Below, piece by piece: positions 24,162-31,775 of a DNA stretch of 39,176 bases. Position 1 is the first letter of the stretch; every line of letters begins with the position of its first letter. The position numbers and the translations under genes were made by a program. The stretch is from Nitrospirota bacterium (GTDB lineage Bacteria; Nitrospirota; Thermodesulfovibrionia; Thermodesulfovibrionales; Dissulfurispiraceae). The stretch is taken from contig JAJYVD010000019.1 of the NCBI GenBank assembly GCA_021792185.1, positions 1-39,176 on the forward strand, given 5' to 3'. Below the pieces are notes generated by a model. The model was not told where the DNA came from. It made no database searches and saw only the letters and a program-made list of their open reading frames with translations.

Positions 24162-24825
24162 TCCTAATGACATAACGGTTGCGATAATTGATTATGAGAC
24201 GGGCAACCTCTTCAGCGTGGAGCATGCGTGCGAATATGTAGGATTGAGCGCAGCGATCACCTCGGATTCAACTGTTATTATGGATGCTGACGCAGTAATA
24301 CTTCCCGGTGTCGGAGCCTTCGGGGGCGCTATGGAGAATTTAAAGAGGCTTGATCTGGAGTTTCCGTTAAAGGACTTTATCGCTACCGGTAAACCGTTCA
24401 TGGGCGTGTGTCTCGGTCTGCAGCTTCTATTTTCAGAGAGCGAGGAGTTCGGCAGACATAAAGGACTGGGTATTATCGAGGGGGCGGTGGTGAGGTTTCC
24501 TGCTCAAACTGCTGTAGGAGGGCCCGTTAAGGTTCCCCATATCGGCTGGAATCGGATTCATAAGCCTTCAGGAAAAGATTGGGATAACTCTCCTTTAAGA
24601 AATCTGAATGAAGGCGAGTTCATGTATTTTGTCCACTCGTATTATCCTGAGCCTTTGTCTAAGGATGTGATTCTGTCAATCACAGACTATGAGGGAGTAC
24701 AGTTTTGTTCGAGCATATCACAGAAGAATGTATTCGCCTGTCAGTTCCATCCCGAAAAAAGCGCTAAGGCAGGATTGGAGATATATAAACAATGGGCTGG
24801 TCTAATAAAAACTCGCATAATCTGA
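24154..24825 (+). CDS. HisH-like glutamine amidotransferase subunit
   Basis: 223 residues from ATG 24154, with AGGTG (24143-24147) as ribosome binding site; GTG 24145 would add three residues. Class I glutaminase with nucleophile C86 in MGVCLGLQLLF and H199/E201 in CQFHPEKSAKAG; the oxyanion loop is LPGVGAFGGAM. It releases ammonia from glutamine for the HisF-like partner. In surface-glycan loci the HisH2/HisF2 pair supplies nitrogen to an N-acetyl sugar amidotransferase. It overlaps HisF by 8 bases and the TPR-GT gene by 34. Confidence 0.85.
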   Translation: MDNPNDITVAIIDYETGNLFSVEHACEYVGLSAAITSDSTVIMDADAVILPGVGAFGGAMENLKRLDLEFPLKDFIATGKPFMGVCLGLQLLFSESEEFGRHKGLGIIEGAVVRFPAQTAVGGPVKVPHIGWNRIHKPSGKDWDNSPLRNLNEGEFMYFVHSYYPEPLSKDVILSITDYEGVQFCSSISQKNVFACQFHPEKSAKAGLEIYKQWAGLIKTRII

Positions 24826-26735
24826 CCCGGTTATTGCAGGAGGCGATTCAACTGCATCAGAAGGGGGATCTCTCGGGAGCCGAGGCGCTTTATCGCAAAA
24901 TGCTTGTATCTTATCCTAATCATCCGGATGCACTTCACTTGCTTGGAGTAATCGCCCATCAGCGGGGCGACAATGATAAAGCAGTCAATTATATAGCAAA
25001 GGCTTTGTCATTTAATCCGTCAGCAGCATTTTATCACAATAATCTCGGAAGCGCTTATTTGAATTTGAACAAGTGTAAAGAGGCTGCACAATGCTTTGAG
25101 ACTGCAATCCGTTTGAAACCTGATTATGTAGAGGCGTATAACAACCTTGGAAATGTCTTGAAGAAAGAGGGAATGATTGAAGATGCAGAAAAAAAATACA
25201 GGAAGGCGCTGAACATAAAGGATGATTATGCAGAATCTCATAATAACCTCGGCAGTCTTCTCCTCGGTCGGGGCAATTGTGAAGAAGCCATAGGTCATTT
25301 CCAAACGGCAATAGCCCTCAAACCTGCTCTTGCAGAGGCATATTTTAATTACGGCAATGCCTTGAAGGCAGTTAAAAAATATGACGAGGCAATTGAACAA
25401 TATCAGAATGCTATAAGGCTTCAGCCTGCTTGCGTCTCTGCCCATAATAACCTTGGTAATCTTCTGAAAAGACGAAAGAAAAAATACGAGGATGCAATTT
25501 TGCATTATTTAAAGGCAATAGAGCTTCAGCCTGACTATGCAGAGGCGTATAACAATCTGGCAGATGCGTATAGAACATTGGGAAAGTTCAGCGAGGCTAT
25601 TGAAAACTGCAGGAGGGCAATAAATTTGTCTCCTGATAATGCCTTATTTCATGTGAATTTTGGGAATGTATTCCATGACATGGGGAATCTGGATGATGCC
25701 GTAAGGCGATATGATACTGCGATGCAGTTAGATGCTGAATGTGCCGATGCCCACTATAATAAAAGCCTTATTTTGCTTTTGAACGGCGAAATAGAGGAGG
25801 GATTTAAGGAGTATGAATGGCGATTTAAGAGCGAAGAGGTTTCTGATGATATTATCATCAAACGAAAAACTGATATCCCTGAATTGGACGGTCTGCCGCT
25901 TGCCGGCCTTTCAGGAAAGACTATTCTCATCAGGAAAGAACAGGGTGTAGGCGATAATATCCAGTCTATCCGGTACATCCCCATTTTAAAAAAATTAGGG
26001 TGCACTATTATGCATGAGTGTCGTAAAGACCTCTTGAGATTGTTTGAGGGATATTCAGGCATAGATTATTTTGTGGATGATAATGCCGGATGTGATTTCC
26101 CGGTTAAACCTGATTATTATGTGTTTTTGCTTAGCCTGCCACGAATTTTAGGCACAACATTAAGCACAATACCTGCTCATATGCCATATCTAACCGTAGA
26201 GGATAATCAGGTTAACAGGTGGAGAAATTATATAGAGTCTATTCACCAACCACAGACCACCGGCCACCGTTTACCATTGAAGGTCGGCATTGTCTGGGCA
26301 GGCAATCCCGAACATGGAAATGACCGTAATAGATCATGCAGTCTTTCTGATTTTGCATCTCTGGCGTCTCTGCAGGGGGTTGTACTTTTCAGCCTCCAGA
26401 AGGGGCATGGGAAAGAGCAGTTAAATAATCCGCCTTCCGGAATGAGGATTGTAGATTTAGGAGAAAAGATTGAAGACTTTTGTGATACGGCAGCGGCAAT
26501 ATTAAATCTCGACCTTGTTATTTCGGTAGATACGGCAGTTGTCCATCTTGCAGGCGCACTGGGCAAGCCGGTATGGACGCTATTGCCGTTTGTTCCCGAC
26601 TGGAGATGGATGATGAATCGAGAAGATTCACCATGGTATCCGACAATGCGATTATTTCGTCAAGCTGCACCGGGAGACCGGGAGGGAGTGATGAATAGGA
26701 TTGTCAAGGAATTGGAAAAATTAGTATTTGCTTAA
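24792..26735 (+). CDS. TPR-repeat protein with C-terminal GT9-like glycosyltransferase domain
   Basis: 647 residues. About ten tetratricopeptide repeats span residues 10-340 (recurrent AYNNLG...A-x3-Y-x-KAI-x-L-x-P units). They are followed by a GT9-like catalytic domain: ILIRKEQGVGDNIQSIRYIP, KVGIVWAGNPEHGNDRNRSCSL, ISVDTAVVHLAGALGKPVWTLLPFVPDWRW. Such TPR-GT fusions are frequent near bacterial flagellin genes and resemble O-GlcNAc-transferase layouts, where the TPR part holds a protein acceptor. The linker before KVGIVW carries a short degenerate heptamer repeat (26244-26278, HQPQTTGHR). The start overlaps hisH by 34 bases. Confidence 0.8.
   Translation: MGWSNKNSHNLTRLLQEAIQLHQKGDLSGAEALYRKMLVSYPNHPDALHLLGVIAHQRGDNDKAVNYIAKALSFNPSAAFYHNNLGSAYLNLNKCKEAAQCFETAIRLKPDYVEAYNNLGNVLKKEGMIEDAEKKYRKALNIKDDYAESHNNLGSLLLGRGNCEEAIGHFQTAIALKPALAEAYFNYGNALKAVKKYDEAIEQYQNAIRLQPACVSAHNNLGNLLKRRKKKYEDAILHYLKAIELQPDYAEAYNNLADAYRTLGKFSEAIENCRRAINLSPDNALFHVNFGNVFHDMGNLDDAVRRYDTAMQLDAECADAHYNKSLILLLNGEIEEGFKEYEWRFKSEEVSDDIIIKRKTDIPELDGLPLAGLSGKTILIRKEQGVGDNIQSIRYIPILKKLGCTIMHECRKDLLRLFEGYSGIDYFVDDNAGCDFPVKPDYYVFLLSLPRILGTTLSTIPAHMPYLTVEDNQVNRWRNYIESIHQPQTTGHRLPLKVGIVWAGNPEHGNDRNRSCSLSDFASLASLQGVVLFSLQKGHGKEQLNNPPSGMRIVDLGEKIEDFCDTAAAILNLDLVISVDTAVVHLAGALGKPVWTLLPFVPDWRWMMNREDSPWYPTMRLFRQAAPGDREGVMNRIVKELEKLVFA
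26244..26278 (+). repeat. degenerate 7-bp repeat within coding sequence
   Basis: Five consecutive 7-base units (CACCAAC, CACAGAC, CACCGGC, CACCGTT, TACCATT) lie in the linker between the two halves of the GT9-like domain and encode HQPQTTGHRL. The encoded peptide resembles DHRQPTTGHLA from the repeat at 30743-30812 in the Maf gene. Confidence 0.6.
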
Positions 26736-26759
26736 GAGAATATTGCGCTGAGCCGATAA
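26733..26759 (+). promoter_or_regulatory. weak sigma-28-like promoter candidate
   Basis: A perfect sigma-28 minus-10 octamer GCCGATAA lies at 26752-26759, in the 63-base gap before the amidotransferase gene. The octamer at the right distance upstream (TAAGAGAA, 26733-26740) keeps only TAA of TAAAGTTT. AAGGAGG at 26782-26788 is a strong ribosome binding site for the next gene. Confidence 0.3.
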
Positions 26760-26798
26760 ATAAAGATAATAGATATAAGTCAAGGAGGCACACAGGGG

Positions 26799-28019
26799 AT
26801 GGAGAATCCGGAAGTAAAGTATGGACTGCCTGAAAAGGTTATATTCTGCAAGCGCTGTGTTATGTCCAATCAACGGCCTGCATCGGCGGTGGAATTCAAG
26901 CATAACAAAGACAGCAAAAAGACGACTCTTCATATCGATGAAGATGGAATATGCGATGCCTGCCGGGTTGCTGAAAGGAAAGAGCAGATCGACTGGAAGC
27001 AGCGGGAAGAAGAGCTTTTAAAACTTCTGGACAAATATAGAAATAAAGACGGCGCATACGACTGCATAGTGCCGGGCAGCGGCGGCAAAGACAGTGTTTA
27101 TGCCGCACATTTGCTTAAATATAAATATGGTATGCACCCGCTTACAGTAACATGGCCGCCAATGCTTTATACGGACTACGGCTATAGGAATTTCCGCAAT
27201 TGGATAGAGGTCGGAGGCTTTGACAATATAACTTTCAAGCCCAACGGCAGGGCAATGAAGCTGCTTACCCGTCTCTCCATAGAGAACTTGCTTCATCCGT
27301 TTCAGACATTCATTCTCGGGCAGAAAAACATAGCCCCCAAAATAGCAGTGAAATACAAAGTTCCCCTTATCTTCTATGGAGAACACGAAGCGGAATACGG
27401 AAATCCCATTGCAGACACTACGACATCTCTTCGAGACAAATCCTATTACACCATGCATAATCTCGATGATATTTACCTTGGCGGTATCTCCATTCCGGAG
27501 TTGATAGAACACTACAATCTGTCCCTAAGCGATGTGATGGCGTTTCTTCCTGTTGACTATCGTGAGCTTGAAGCATTTCCTGTAGAGGTTCGTTACCTCG
27601 GTTATTACATTAAATGGACGCCGCAGGAGGCATATTACTATGCGGTAGAACATACTAATTTCCAGGCACGGCCTTTCCGCTCACAGGGCACATACAGCAA
27701 ATACAACAGCATTGACGATAAGATAGACGATCTCCACTACTACACTACTTTCATGAAATTCGGCATTGGACGGGCAACTTATGATGCCTCTCAGGAAATT
27801 AGAAACAAACATATCACGCGAGAGGAAGGGGTATCTCTTGTAAAGCGATTTGACGGCGAATTCCCGGATAGGTATTTCCACGAGGTTATGGATTATCTTG
27901 AGATGAAGCCTGAGCAGTTTTTTAAGCTTTGCGACCGGTTTCGTTCCCCCCACCTCTGGAAAAAGGAAAACGGAGAGTGGAAGCTGCGTCATGCGGTATG
28001 GTATGAAGCAATAACTTAG
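26799..28019 (+). CDS. N-acetyl sugar amidotransferase (WbpG/PseA/PtmG type)
   Basis: 406 residues. N-terminal zinc-type pairs C17-x2-C20 (FCKRCVMSNQRP) and C52-x2-C55 (GICDACR) precede the ATP-pyrophosphatase loop SGGKDS (94-99). PLIFYGEHEAEYGNP is a conserved block of the family. These enzymes convert an N-acetyl to an N-acetimidoyl (acetamidino) group on surface nonulosonic acids or uronic acids, using ammonia from HisH/HisF partners; both partners are encoded at 23283-24825. The likely product is an acetamidino-legionaminic acid derivative. The strong ribosome binding site and short gap mark it as a possible start of a new transcript. Confidence 0.85.
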   Translation: MENPEVKYGLPEKVIFCKRCVMSNQRPASAVEFKHNKDSKKTTLHIDEDGICDACRVAERKEQIDWKQREEELLKLLDKYRNKDGAYDCIVPGSGGKDSVYAAHLLKYKYGMHPLTVTWPPMLYTDYGYRNFRNWIEVGGFDNITFKPNGRAMKLLTRLSIENLLHPFQTFILGQKNIAPKIAVKYKVPLIFYGEHEAEYGNPIADTTTSLRDKSYYTMHNLDDIYLGGISIPELIEHYNLSLSDVMAFLPVDYRELEAFPVEVRYLGYYIKWTPQEAYYYAVEHTNFQARPFRSQGTYSKYNSIDDKIDDLHYYTTFMKFGIGRATYDASQEIRNKHITREEGVSLVKRFDGEFPDRYFHEVMDYLEMKPEQFFKLCDRFRSPHLWKKENGEWKLRHAVWYEAIT

Positions 28020-28028
28020 CAGGTTTCA

Positions 28029-28292
28029 ATGAAATACGGTGAATGGATAAAGAGGGAGAGGAGAATAAGGATAAAGATATTGAAGAGTTCACCTGTAATT
28101 CAAAAGGATTTTATATACCGTGTTTGCATTGATTGTGAAGAAGTGGTTCTATGCCACGAGGAAGAATGCCCAAATTGTGGTTCTATGAATGTCGTCGGCA
28201 AAAAACTGGACTTCATTGACAACATTAATCATATAGAGGATAGAATTAGGTGTTGCCGTAGATTTATAAATTTAACAAAAGAAGGAGCTTAA
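28029..28292 (+). CDS. small zinc-ribbon-like protein, function unknown
   Basis: 87 residues, basic at the N-terminus (KRERRIRIKILK). A zinc-ribbon pattern is formed by C33-x2-C36 and C47-x2-C50 (CIDCEEVV...EECPNCGS), with an extra C42 and a C75-C76 pair. I do not recognise a family. It ends one codon boundary before the maf start (28293) and begins 9 bases after the amidotransferase, so it is co-transcribed with both. Codon usage and the coherent Cys pattern make it a real gene. A small regulator, or a metal-binding partner of the amidotransferase or Maf, is possible. Confidence 0.68.
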   Translation: MKYGEWIKRERRIRIKILKSSPVIQKDFIYRVCIDCEEVVLCHEEECPNCGSMNVVGKKLDFIDNINHIEDRIRCCRRFINLTKEGA

Positions 28293-31187
28293 ATGGATAA
28301 TAAAAACAATTTTGATTTTGATGCGGTCGATTTGAATGAATTTCTCCCTTTACAGGAAGAAGATATATGTGATATTGCTTTATACGAAAAAAATCTCTCT
28401 GCCCTTTCAAAACATCATCCCAACATTGTTGAATTAATAGACCCTCTTAATATCGACAAAGATAAGATAAAGGTGATTTCTTCGAAAAGCGGAAAACCGC
28501 GGCTTCTTTATAGAGATGGCGATAAGGAAGCGATATGCATTCACAGCACTGATGATCCTGTCAGGTGCGCTGAAGATGCAGCGAATTTGCTTGGTGAAAT
28601 AGAAAAGGAAGGCATTATTGTTCTTTTCGGTTTCGGATTAGGTTACTTTGCTGAAGAGATATTTAAGAGGTTTGAAAAGGGGCATGTCTTATTGATTTAT
28701 GATGCAGTGCCGGAAATCTTTAAGGCCGCCTTGCATCTGAAGGACTTTTCCCATTTATTTGAATCAGAGAGTGTAAGGATAGCCCTTGGAGAAAATATAG
28801 AAAATCCTATATCTACCCTTGCCGGTTTTTTTACGCATGTTATTAATGGAAAGTTCTGGGTTGTAAAACACCATCCATCCGTAGGTCTAAAAGAATCTGC
28901 CTATGAAAAATTTTACAAGATGCTGGATAATGGTTTGCTTGCAATCAAAACCAATGCAAACACAGCCGTTCATCTCGGCAGTGTCTTTGTGGATGCATTT
29001 CTAAAAAACATTCCCACTCTAATAAGAAACCCAGGGGTCAGCAAACTAAAGGATATGTTTGATGGCTGTTGCGCTGTTATAGTCTCTGCAGGACCATCCC
29101 TCGATAAAAACCTTCATTTATTGAGGAAATTGAAGGGCAAAGCAATAATTATAGCGGTGGAGGCGGCGCTTCCCACATTGATGCCATGCGGCATAGTTCC
29201 GGATATTGTAGTGGCAATAGACCCTCTTGAAAAAAATATTGAACTATTTAGAGACATACCGGATCTTAACAAGATAATCTTTATACTCTTGCCTCAGCAC
29301 ACGCCTGCTGTTTTAAATATGTATCCTGGAATGATGTTTTTGAACAGCATTCCGTACAATGTCAGTTATCAAATGGCATCAAATTTTATAGAGGACAAAG
29401 GCTATATTGAACAATGTGGAGGTTCGGTTGCCCATTTTGCCTTTTCCACTGCTCGATATATTGGCGCTAAGACAATAGTACTTATGGGCCAGGATTTGTC
29501 TTTTAACCCCGAAAAGTCTCACACAAAAGGCTTTGTTGATGTATCAGAGGAGATATTGAAAGAGGCTGGCAGAAAGAAGGACATGAGGAAGGTCATTAAT
29601 GAGTATGCCGGCACATTCCAGTGGGTGGATGTATTTAATGAGAAGGTTCTTACCCGAAGTGATTTGCTGTCCTTCAAGATGAATTTTGAAGAGGCTATTA
29701 AGAATTTTGATGGAGGGGTAATAAATGCAACCGAGGGTGGAGTATCAATAGAAGGGGCTGCAAACATTAGGCTTGTGGATTTTATAGATGAATATAGCAG
29801 CGGCCTGCAAGAAATAGATGTTTATTCAAAGGTATCGAGCATAACGGACAATGGTGTAAGTTGTAACATGGAAGGACTCCTATCCTCAATAGAAGCTATA
29901 AGGGCACGATACAAAGAGATAAAAAAGGCGTCAATGAAGATATTGAAATATATCAAAATAATTCAGTCAATGAAGGCAAAGGAACAACAGGAGACGCTGG
30001 AATTTCATAATATCCTTGAAAAAGCAGAATCCATTACAAAACATATCAGCCACCCTTCTCTTAACCTGCTTGTGAATTACAATATGTCCCTTGAACTGTA
30101 CCTTCATAAACAGACAATAAAGGGGATAGACGAGATCGAGGATAAATGGGAAAAGCTGGAAGAACAGCTTGAACGAGGACAACACTATTACAAGGGGCTT
30201 ATTGATACAATAACCGGATACAACAGGCAACTGGATAATCTTATAATTGCGCTAAAAAGAGAGAAGGAGATCGATTCAATTCTTTCTGATGAGTCTTCAG
30301 ATGCAAAAACGAGGTTTTACAAGGCTGCCATGATTTATAAAAAGGCAGGAATGACAGCTCAGGCAGTGAAATATTTATTAGAAGCCGTGACAGGCGACAG
30401 GTCACAGGTGACAGTCACGAGTCATGGGTCACGCATCACGGATGTTCATAGCGCCCTCGCTGAGATGTATATGAAGCAGTTCAGGTTTTATAATGCGAGA
30501 GAGATTTTGGAAAAAGTGGTTGGTGGTCAGTGGTCAGTGGTCAGTGGTCAAGAACAAGGAGAAAAAATCAAGAAACTGTCAAAAATCTGTGATGAGAAGA
30601 TAAAGGCATGGGAAAACAGGAAGAGAGAGATGAGTAAACTGCTCAAAAAAGCAGAAGAAAGTTATGGAGGATACCTCGAGTCAGGATATTTCTATTTTAG
30701 GATAAAGGATTATGAGAGGTCGGAGAAGGCGTACTTAAAGGCAGTGTCCAGCGATCAGGGATCAGTGATTAGTAAGCAGTTAACTGACCACAGACAACCG
30801 ACTACTGGCCACTTAGCTGCTGCTTATTACGGCCTTGCTCATACATATCTTGCGATGAGCAAACCTGAAAAGGCTGTGGAAGCGCTTGAAAAGGCTATAG
30901 AGGTTGACCCTCAAAATCCGCTGTTTTATCGCGATCTTGGTTTTATCGCATATCAAAACGGCAATGTTGAATCTGCCGAGGCGTTTTTTACGAGGGCTAT
31001 AGAATTAGCGCCTCAGTCTGTCGAGTTATTCAAGCTGCTTGCTGATTCATATGTAGGGCAGGGCGAGATTGAAAAGGCGATTGCTTTATACGAGGATGCG
31101 CTGCTCGCAAACCCGAACCACTCCGCAATTCAGCAGGAACTCGCGCTTTTGTATAAAGAGTTGATTTCAAAAACTGGAAGGGCATAA
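28293..31187 (+). CDS. maf: Maf motility accessory factor (flagellin nonulosonate transferase) with C-terminal TPRs
   Basis: 964 residues, longer than most Maf proteins. The N-terminal Maf region includes IIVLFGFGLGYFAEEIF (about 108-125). The central MptE-like (DUF115) domain has CCAVIVSAGPSLDKNLHLL, PDIVVAIDP, CGGSVAHFAFSTARYIGAKTIVLMGQDLSF. Coiled helices follow (about 530-670), then TPR-like repeats to the end (AAYYGLAHTYLAMSKPEKAVEALEKAIEVDP). Maf proteins transfer CMP-activated Leg or Pse to flagellin Ser/Thr in the cytoplasm before export. AAGGAG (28282-28287) is the ribosome binding site. Three degenerate heptamer repeats lie in its TPR part. It is the last + gene before the flagellin region. 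Confidence 0.85.
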   Translation: MDNKNNFDFDAVDLNEFLPLQEEDICDIALYEKNLSALSKHHPNIVELIDPLNIDKDKIKVISSKSGKPRLLYRDGDKEAICIHSTDDPVRCAEDAANLLGEIEKEGIIVLFGFGLGYFAEEIFKRFEKGHVLLIYDAVPEIFKAALHLKDFSHLFESESVRIALGENIENPISTLAGFFTHVINGKFWVVKHHPSVGLKESAYEKFYKMLDNGLLAIKTNANTAVHLGSVFVDAFLKNIPTLIRNPGVSKLKDMFDGCCAVIVSAGPSLDKNLHLLRKLKGKAIIIAVEAALPTLMPCGIVPDIVVAIDPLEKNIELFRDIPDLNKIIFILLPQHTPAVLNMYPGMMFLNSIPYNVSYQMASNFIEDKGYIEQCGGSVAHFAFSTARYIGAKTIVLMGQDLSFNPEKSHTKGFVDVSEEILKEAGRKKDMRKVINEYAGTFQWVDVFNEKVLTRSDLLSFKMNFEEAIKNFDGGVINATEGGVSIEGAANIRLVDFIDEYSSGLQEIDVYSKVSSITDNGVSCNMEGLLSSIEAIRARYKEIKKASMKILKYIKIIQSMKAKEQQETLEFHNILEKAESITKHISHPSLNLLVNYNMSLELYLHKQTIKGIDEIEDKWEKLEEQLERGQHYYKGLIDTITGYNRQLDNLIIALKREKEIDSILSDESSDAKTRFYKAAMIYKKAGMTAQAVKYLLEAVTGDRSQVTVTSHGSRITDVHSALAEMYMKQFRFYNAREILEKVVGGQWSVVSGQEQGEKIKKLSKICDEKIKAWENRKREMSKLLKKAEESYGGYLESGYFYFRIKDYERSEKAYLKAVSSDQGSVISKQLTDHRQPTTGHLAAAYYGLAHTYLAMSKPEKAVEALEKAIEVDPQNPLFYRDLGFIAYQNGNVESAEAFFTRAIELAPQSVELFKLLADSYVGQGEIEKAIALYEDALLANPNHSAIQQELALLYKELISKTGRA
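30388..30443 (+). repeat. degenerate 7-bp repeat (8 units) in the Maf gene
   Basis: Eight consecutive 7-base units based on GTGACAG/TCACGNN (GTGACAG, GCGACAG, GTCACAG, GTGACAG, TCACGAG, TCATGGG, TCACGCA, TCACGGA). The first half is roughly the reverse complement of the second, so the tract can fold on itself. It stays in frame and encodes VTGDRSQVTVTSHGSRITD, inserted between two TPR units. Confidence 0.75.
30518..30552 (+). repeat. degenerate 7-bp repeat (5 units) in the Maf gene
   Basis: Units GGTTGGT, GGTCAGT, GGTCAGT, GGTCAGT, GGTCAAG. Three are identical, the clearest proof of a 7-base period in this window. It encodes VGGQWSVVSGQ between TPR units. Confidence 0.8.
30743..30812 (+). repeat. 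degenerate 7-bp repeat (10 units) in the Maf gene
   Basis: Ten 7-base units. The first five follow AGNGATC/AGTAAGC, the last four follow NGACNAC (TGACCAC, AGACAAC, CGACTAC, TGGCCAC). As in the 30388 tract, the two halves are roughly complementary. It encodes SSDQGSVISKQL and DHRQPTTGHLA in the linker before the last TPR block. Confidence 0.75.
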
Positions 31188-31202
31188 AAGACAGCAGCCA
31201 GT

Positions 31203-31478
31203 TTATAGAAGTTTAACAAGAGCGGCAATAACAGCGGCTTGCGCCACGAGCATACCGGCCACCCACTTAATGATGTCGGCCTTAATAGAAGACTCCATTG
31301 CTTTCAGCCGCAGTTCAAGCCTTGCCTCAAGCTCGGCAATATCTCTTTTTGTTGCAAGTTTATCCTCTACGATCTCGGCAAGAGTTGAGGCTTGCGCTTC
31401 AGCCTGCTCTTCGGTAAAACCTACAGCCTTAAGCTTTTTAACATATGCGTGCGTGTCGAATATTATGGCGGTTCCCAT
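31203..31478 (-). CDS. DUF1640-like coiled-coil protein with C-terminal membrane segment
   Basis: 91 residues from ATG 31478. A longer frame exists to 31583, but the family-like N-terminus is MGTAIIFDTHAYVKKLKAVGF, and the upstream part overlaps the flagellin promoter. TEEQAEAQASTLAEIV and a heptad-rich segment (DIAELEARLELRLKAMESSIK) are typical of DUF1640/CCDC90 proteins. The C-terminus WVAGMLVAQAAVIAALVKLL is a membrane helix. Function unknown; such small genes are scattered and multicopy in some bacteria. It converges with maf, with 15 bases between the stops and no clear terminator. Confidence 0.75.
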   Translation of the reverse strand: MGTAIIFDTHAYVKKLKAVGFTEEQAEAQASTLAEIVEDKLATKRDIAELEARLELRLKAMESSIKADIIKWVAGMLVAQAAVIAALVKLL

Positions 31479-31484
31479 ATCCTT

Positions 31485-31513
31485 ATTATACAAAACAGGC
31501 TTGCCCTTTGCAA
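31485..31513 (-). promoter_or_regulatory. sigma-70 promoter candidate for the DUF1640-like gene
   Basis: On the reverse strand, TTGCAA (31513-31508), a 17-base spacer, then a perfect TATAAT (31490-31485). The predicted transcript start falls at or next to ATG 31478, so the message would be nearly leaderless. It lies back to back with the flagellin sigma-28 promoter, whose minus-35 begins 17 bases away. Confidence 0.45.
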
Positions 31514-31529
31514 CATTTGTTGACAACGC

Positions 31530-31556
31530 TAAAGTTTTAAAAATCCCCGCCGATAA
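31530..31556 (+). promoter_or_regulatory. sigma-28 (FliA) promoter of flagellin
   Basis: TAAAGTTT (31530-31537), 11 bases, GCCGATAA (31549-31556): a 16 of 16 match to the classical sigma-28 consensus with exact spacing. Transcription should begin near 31563, giving a flagellin leader of about 213 bases that contains the 8-bp-period repeat. Confidence 0.92.
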
Positions 31557-31615
31557 AATAGACAAGCGAAAAAGGCGTGACATCTGATGCGTGAAAAAGG
31601 AGGTGAGGAAAAACG

Positions 31616-31708
31616 GTTATAGCGTGGAGGGTTATAGAGTTATAGCGAAAAAAGATTTTAACGCTATAACGCTGGACGCGATAAACGCTGTAACGCTAAT
31701 TCAACGCA
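31616..31708 (+). repeat. octamer-type repeat and stem-loop in the flagellin leader
   Basis: Copies of GTTATAGCG (31616-31624, 31639-31647) face copies of CGCTATAAC (31662-31670) and CGCTGTAAC (31686-31694). The pair 31639-31647/31662-31670 forms a 9-bp stem with a 14-base loop. The right arm has an 8-base period (AACGCTAT, AACGCTGG, ACGCGATA, AACGCTGT, AACGCTAA). A related tract lies at 36766-36841 before fliS. The ribosome binding site (AAGGAGG, about 31762-31768) lies further downstream. Confidence 0.65.
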
Positions 31709-31775
31709 TGAAGTTGTAATGCTTGACGCAAAAAAGGGCAAGGATGCCCGATAAAGCAAAATCAAGGAGGAATTT

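Noticed and set aside
23283-24825. HisF and HisH as histidine-biosynthesis genes
   Set aside because: No other his genes are present, the second catalytic Asp of HisF is Glu, HisF is longer than usual, and a sugar amidotransferase partner lies nearby.
30388-30812. CRISPR array
   Set aside because: The repeat units are 7 bases with no unique spacers and lie in frame within a coding sequence.
31479-31583. 35-residue upstream extension of the DUF1640-like protein
   Set aside because: It would run through the flagellin promoter, and the family-like N-terminus begins at the internal ATG 31478, which has its own TATAAT.
31270-31587. Forward ORF opposite the DUF1640-like gene
   Set aside because: It is the complement of a gene with clear coiled-coil and membrane features, and it overlaps the flagellin sigma-28 promoter.
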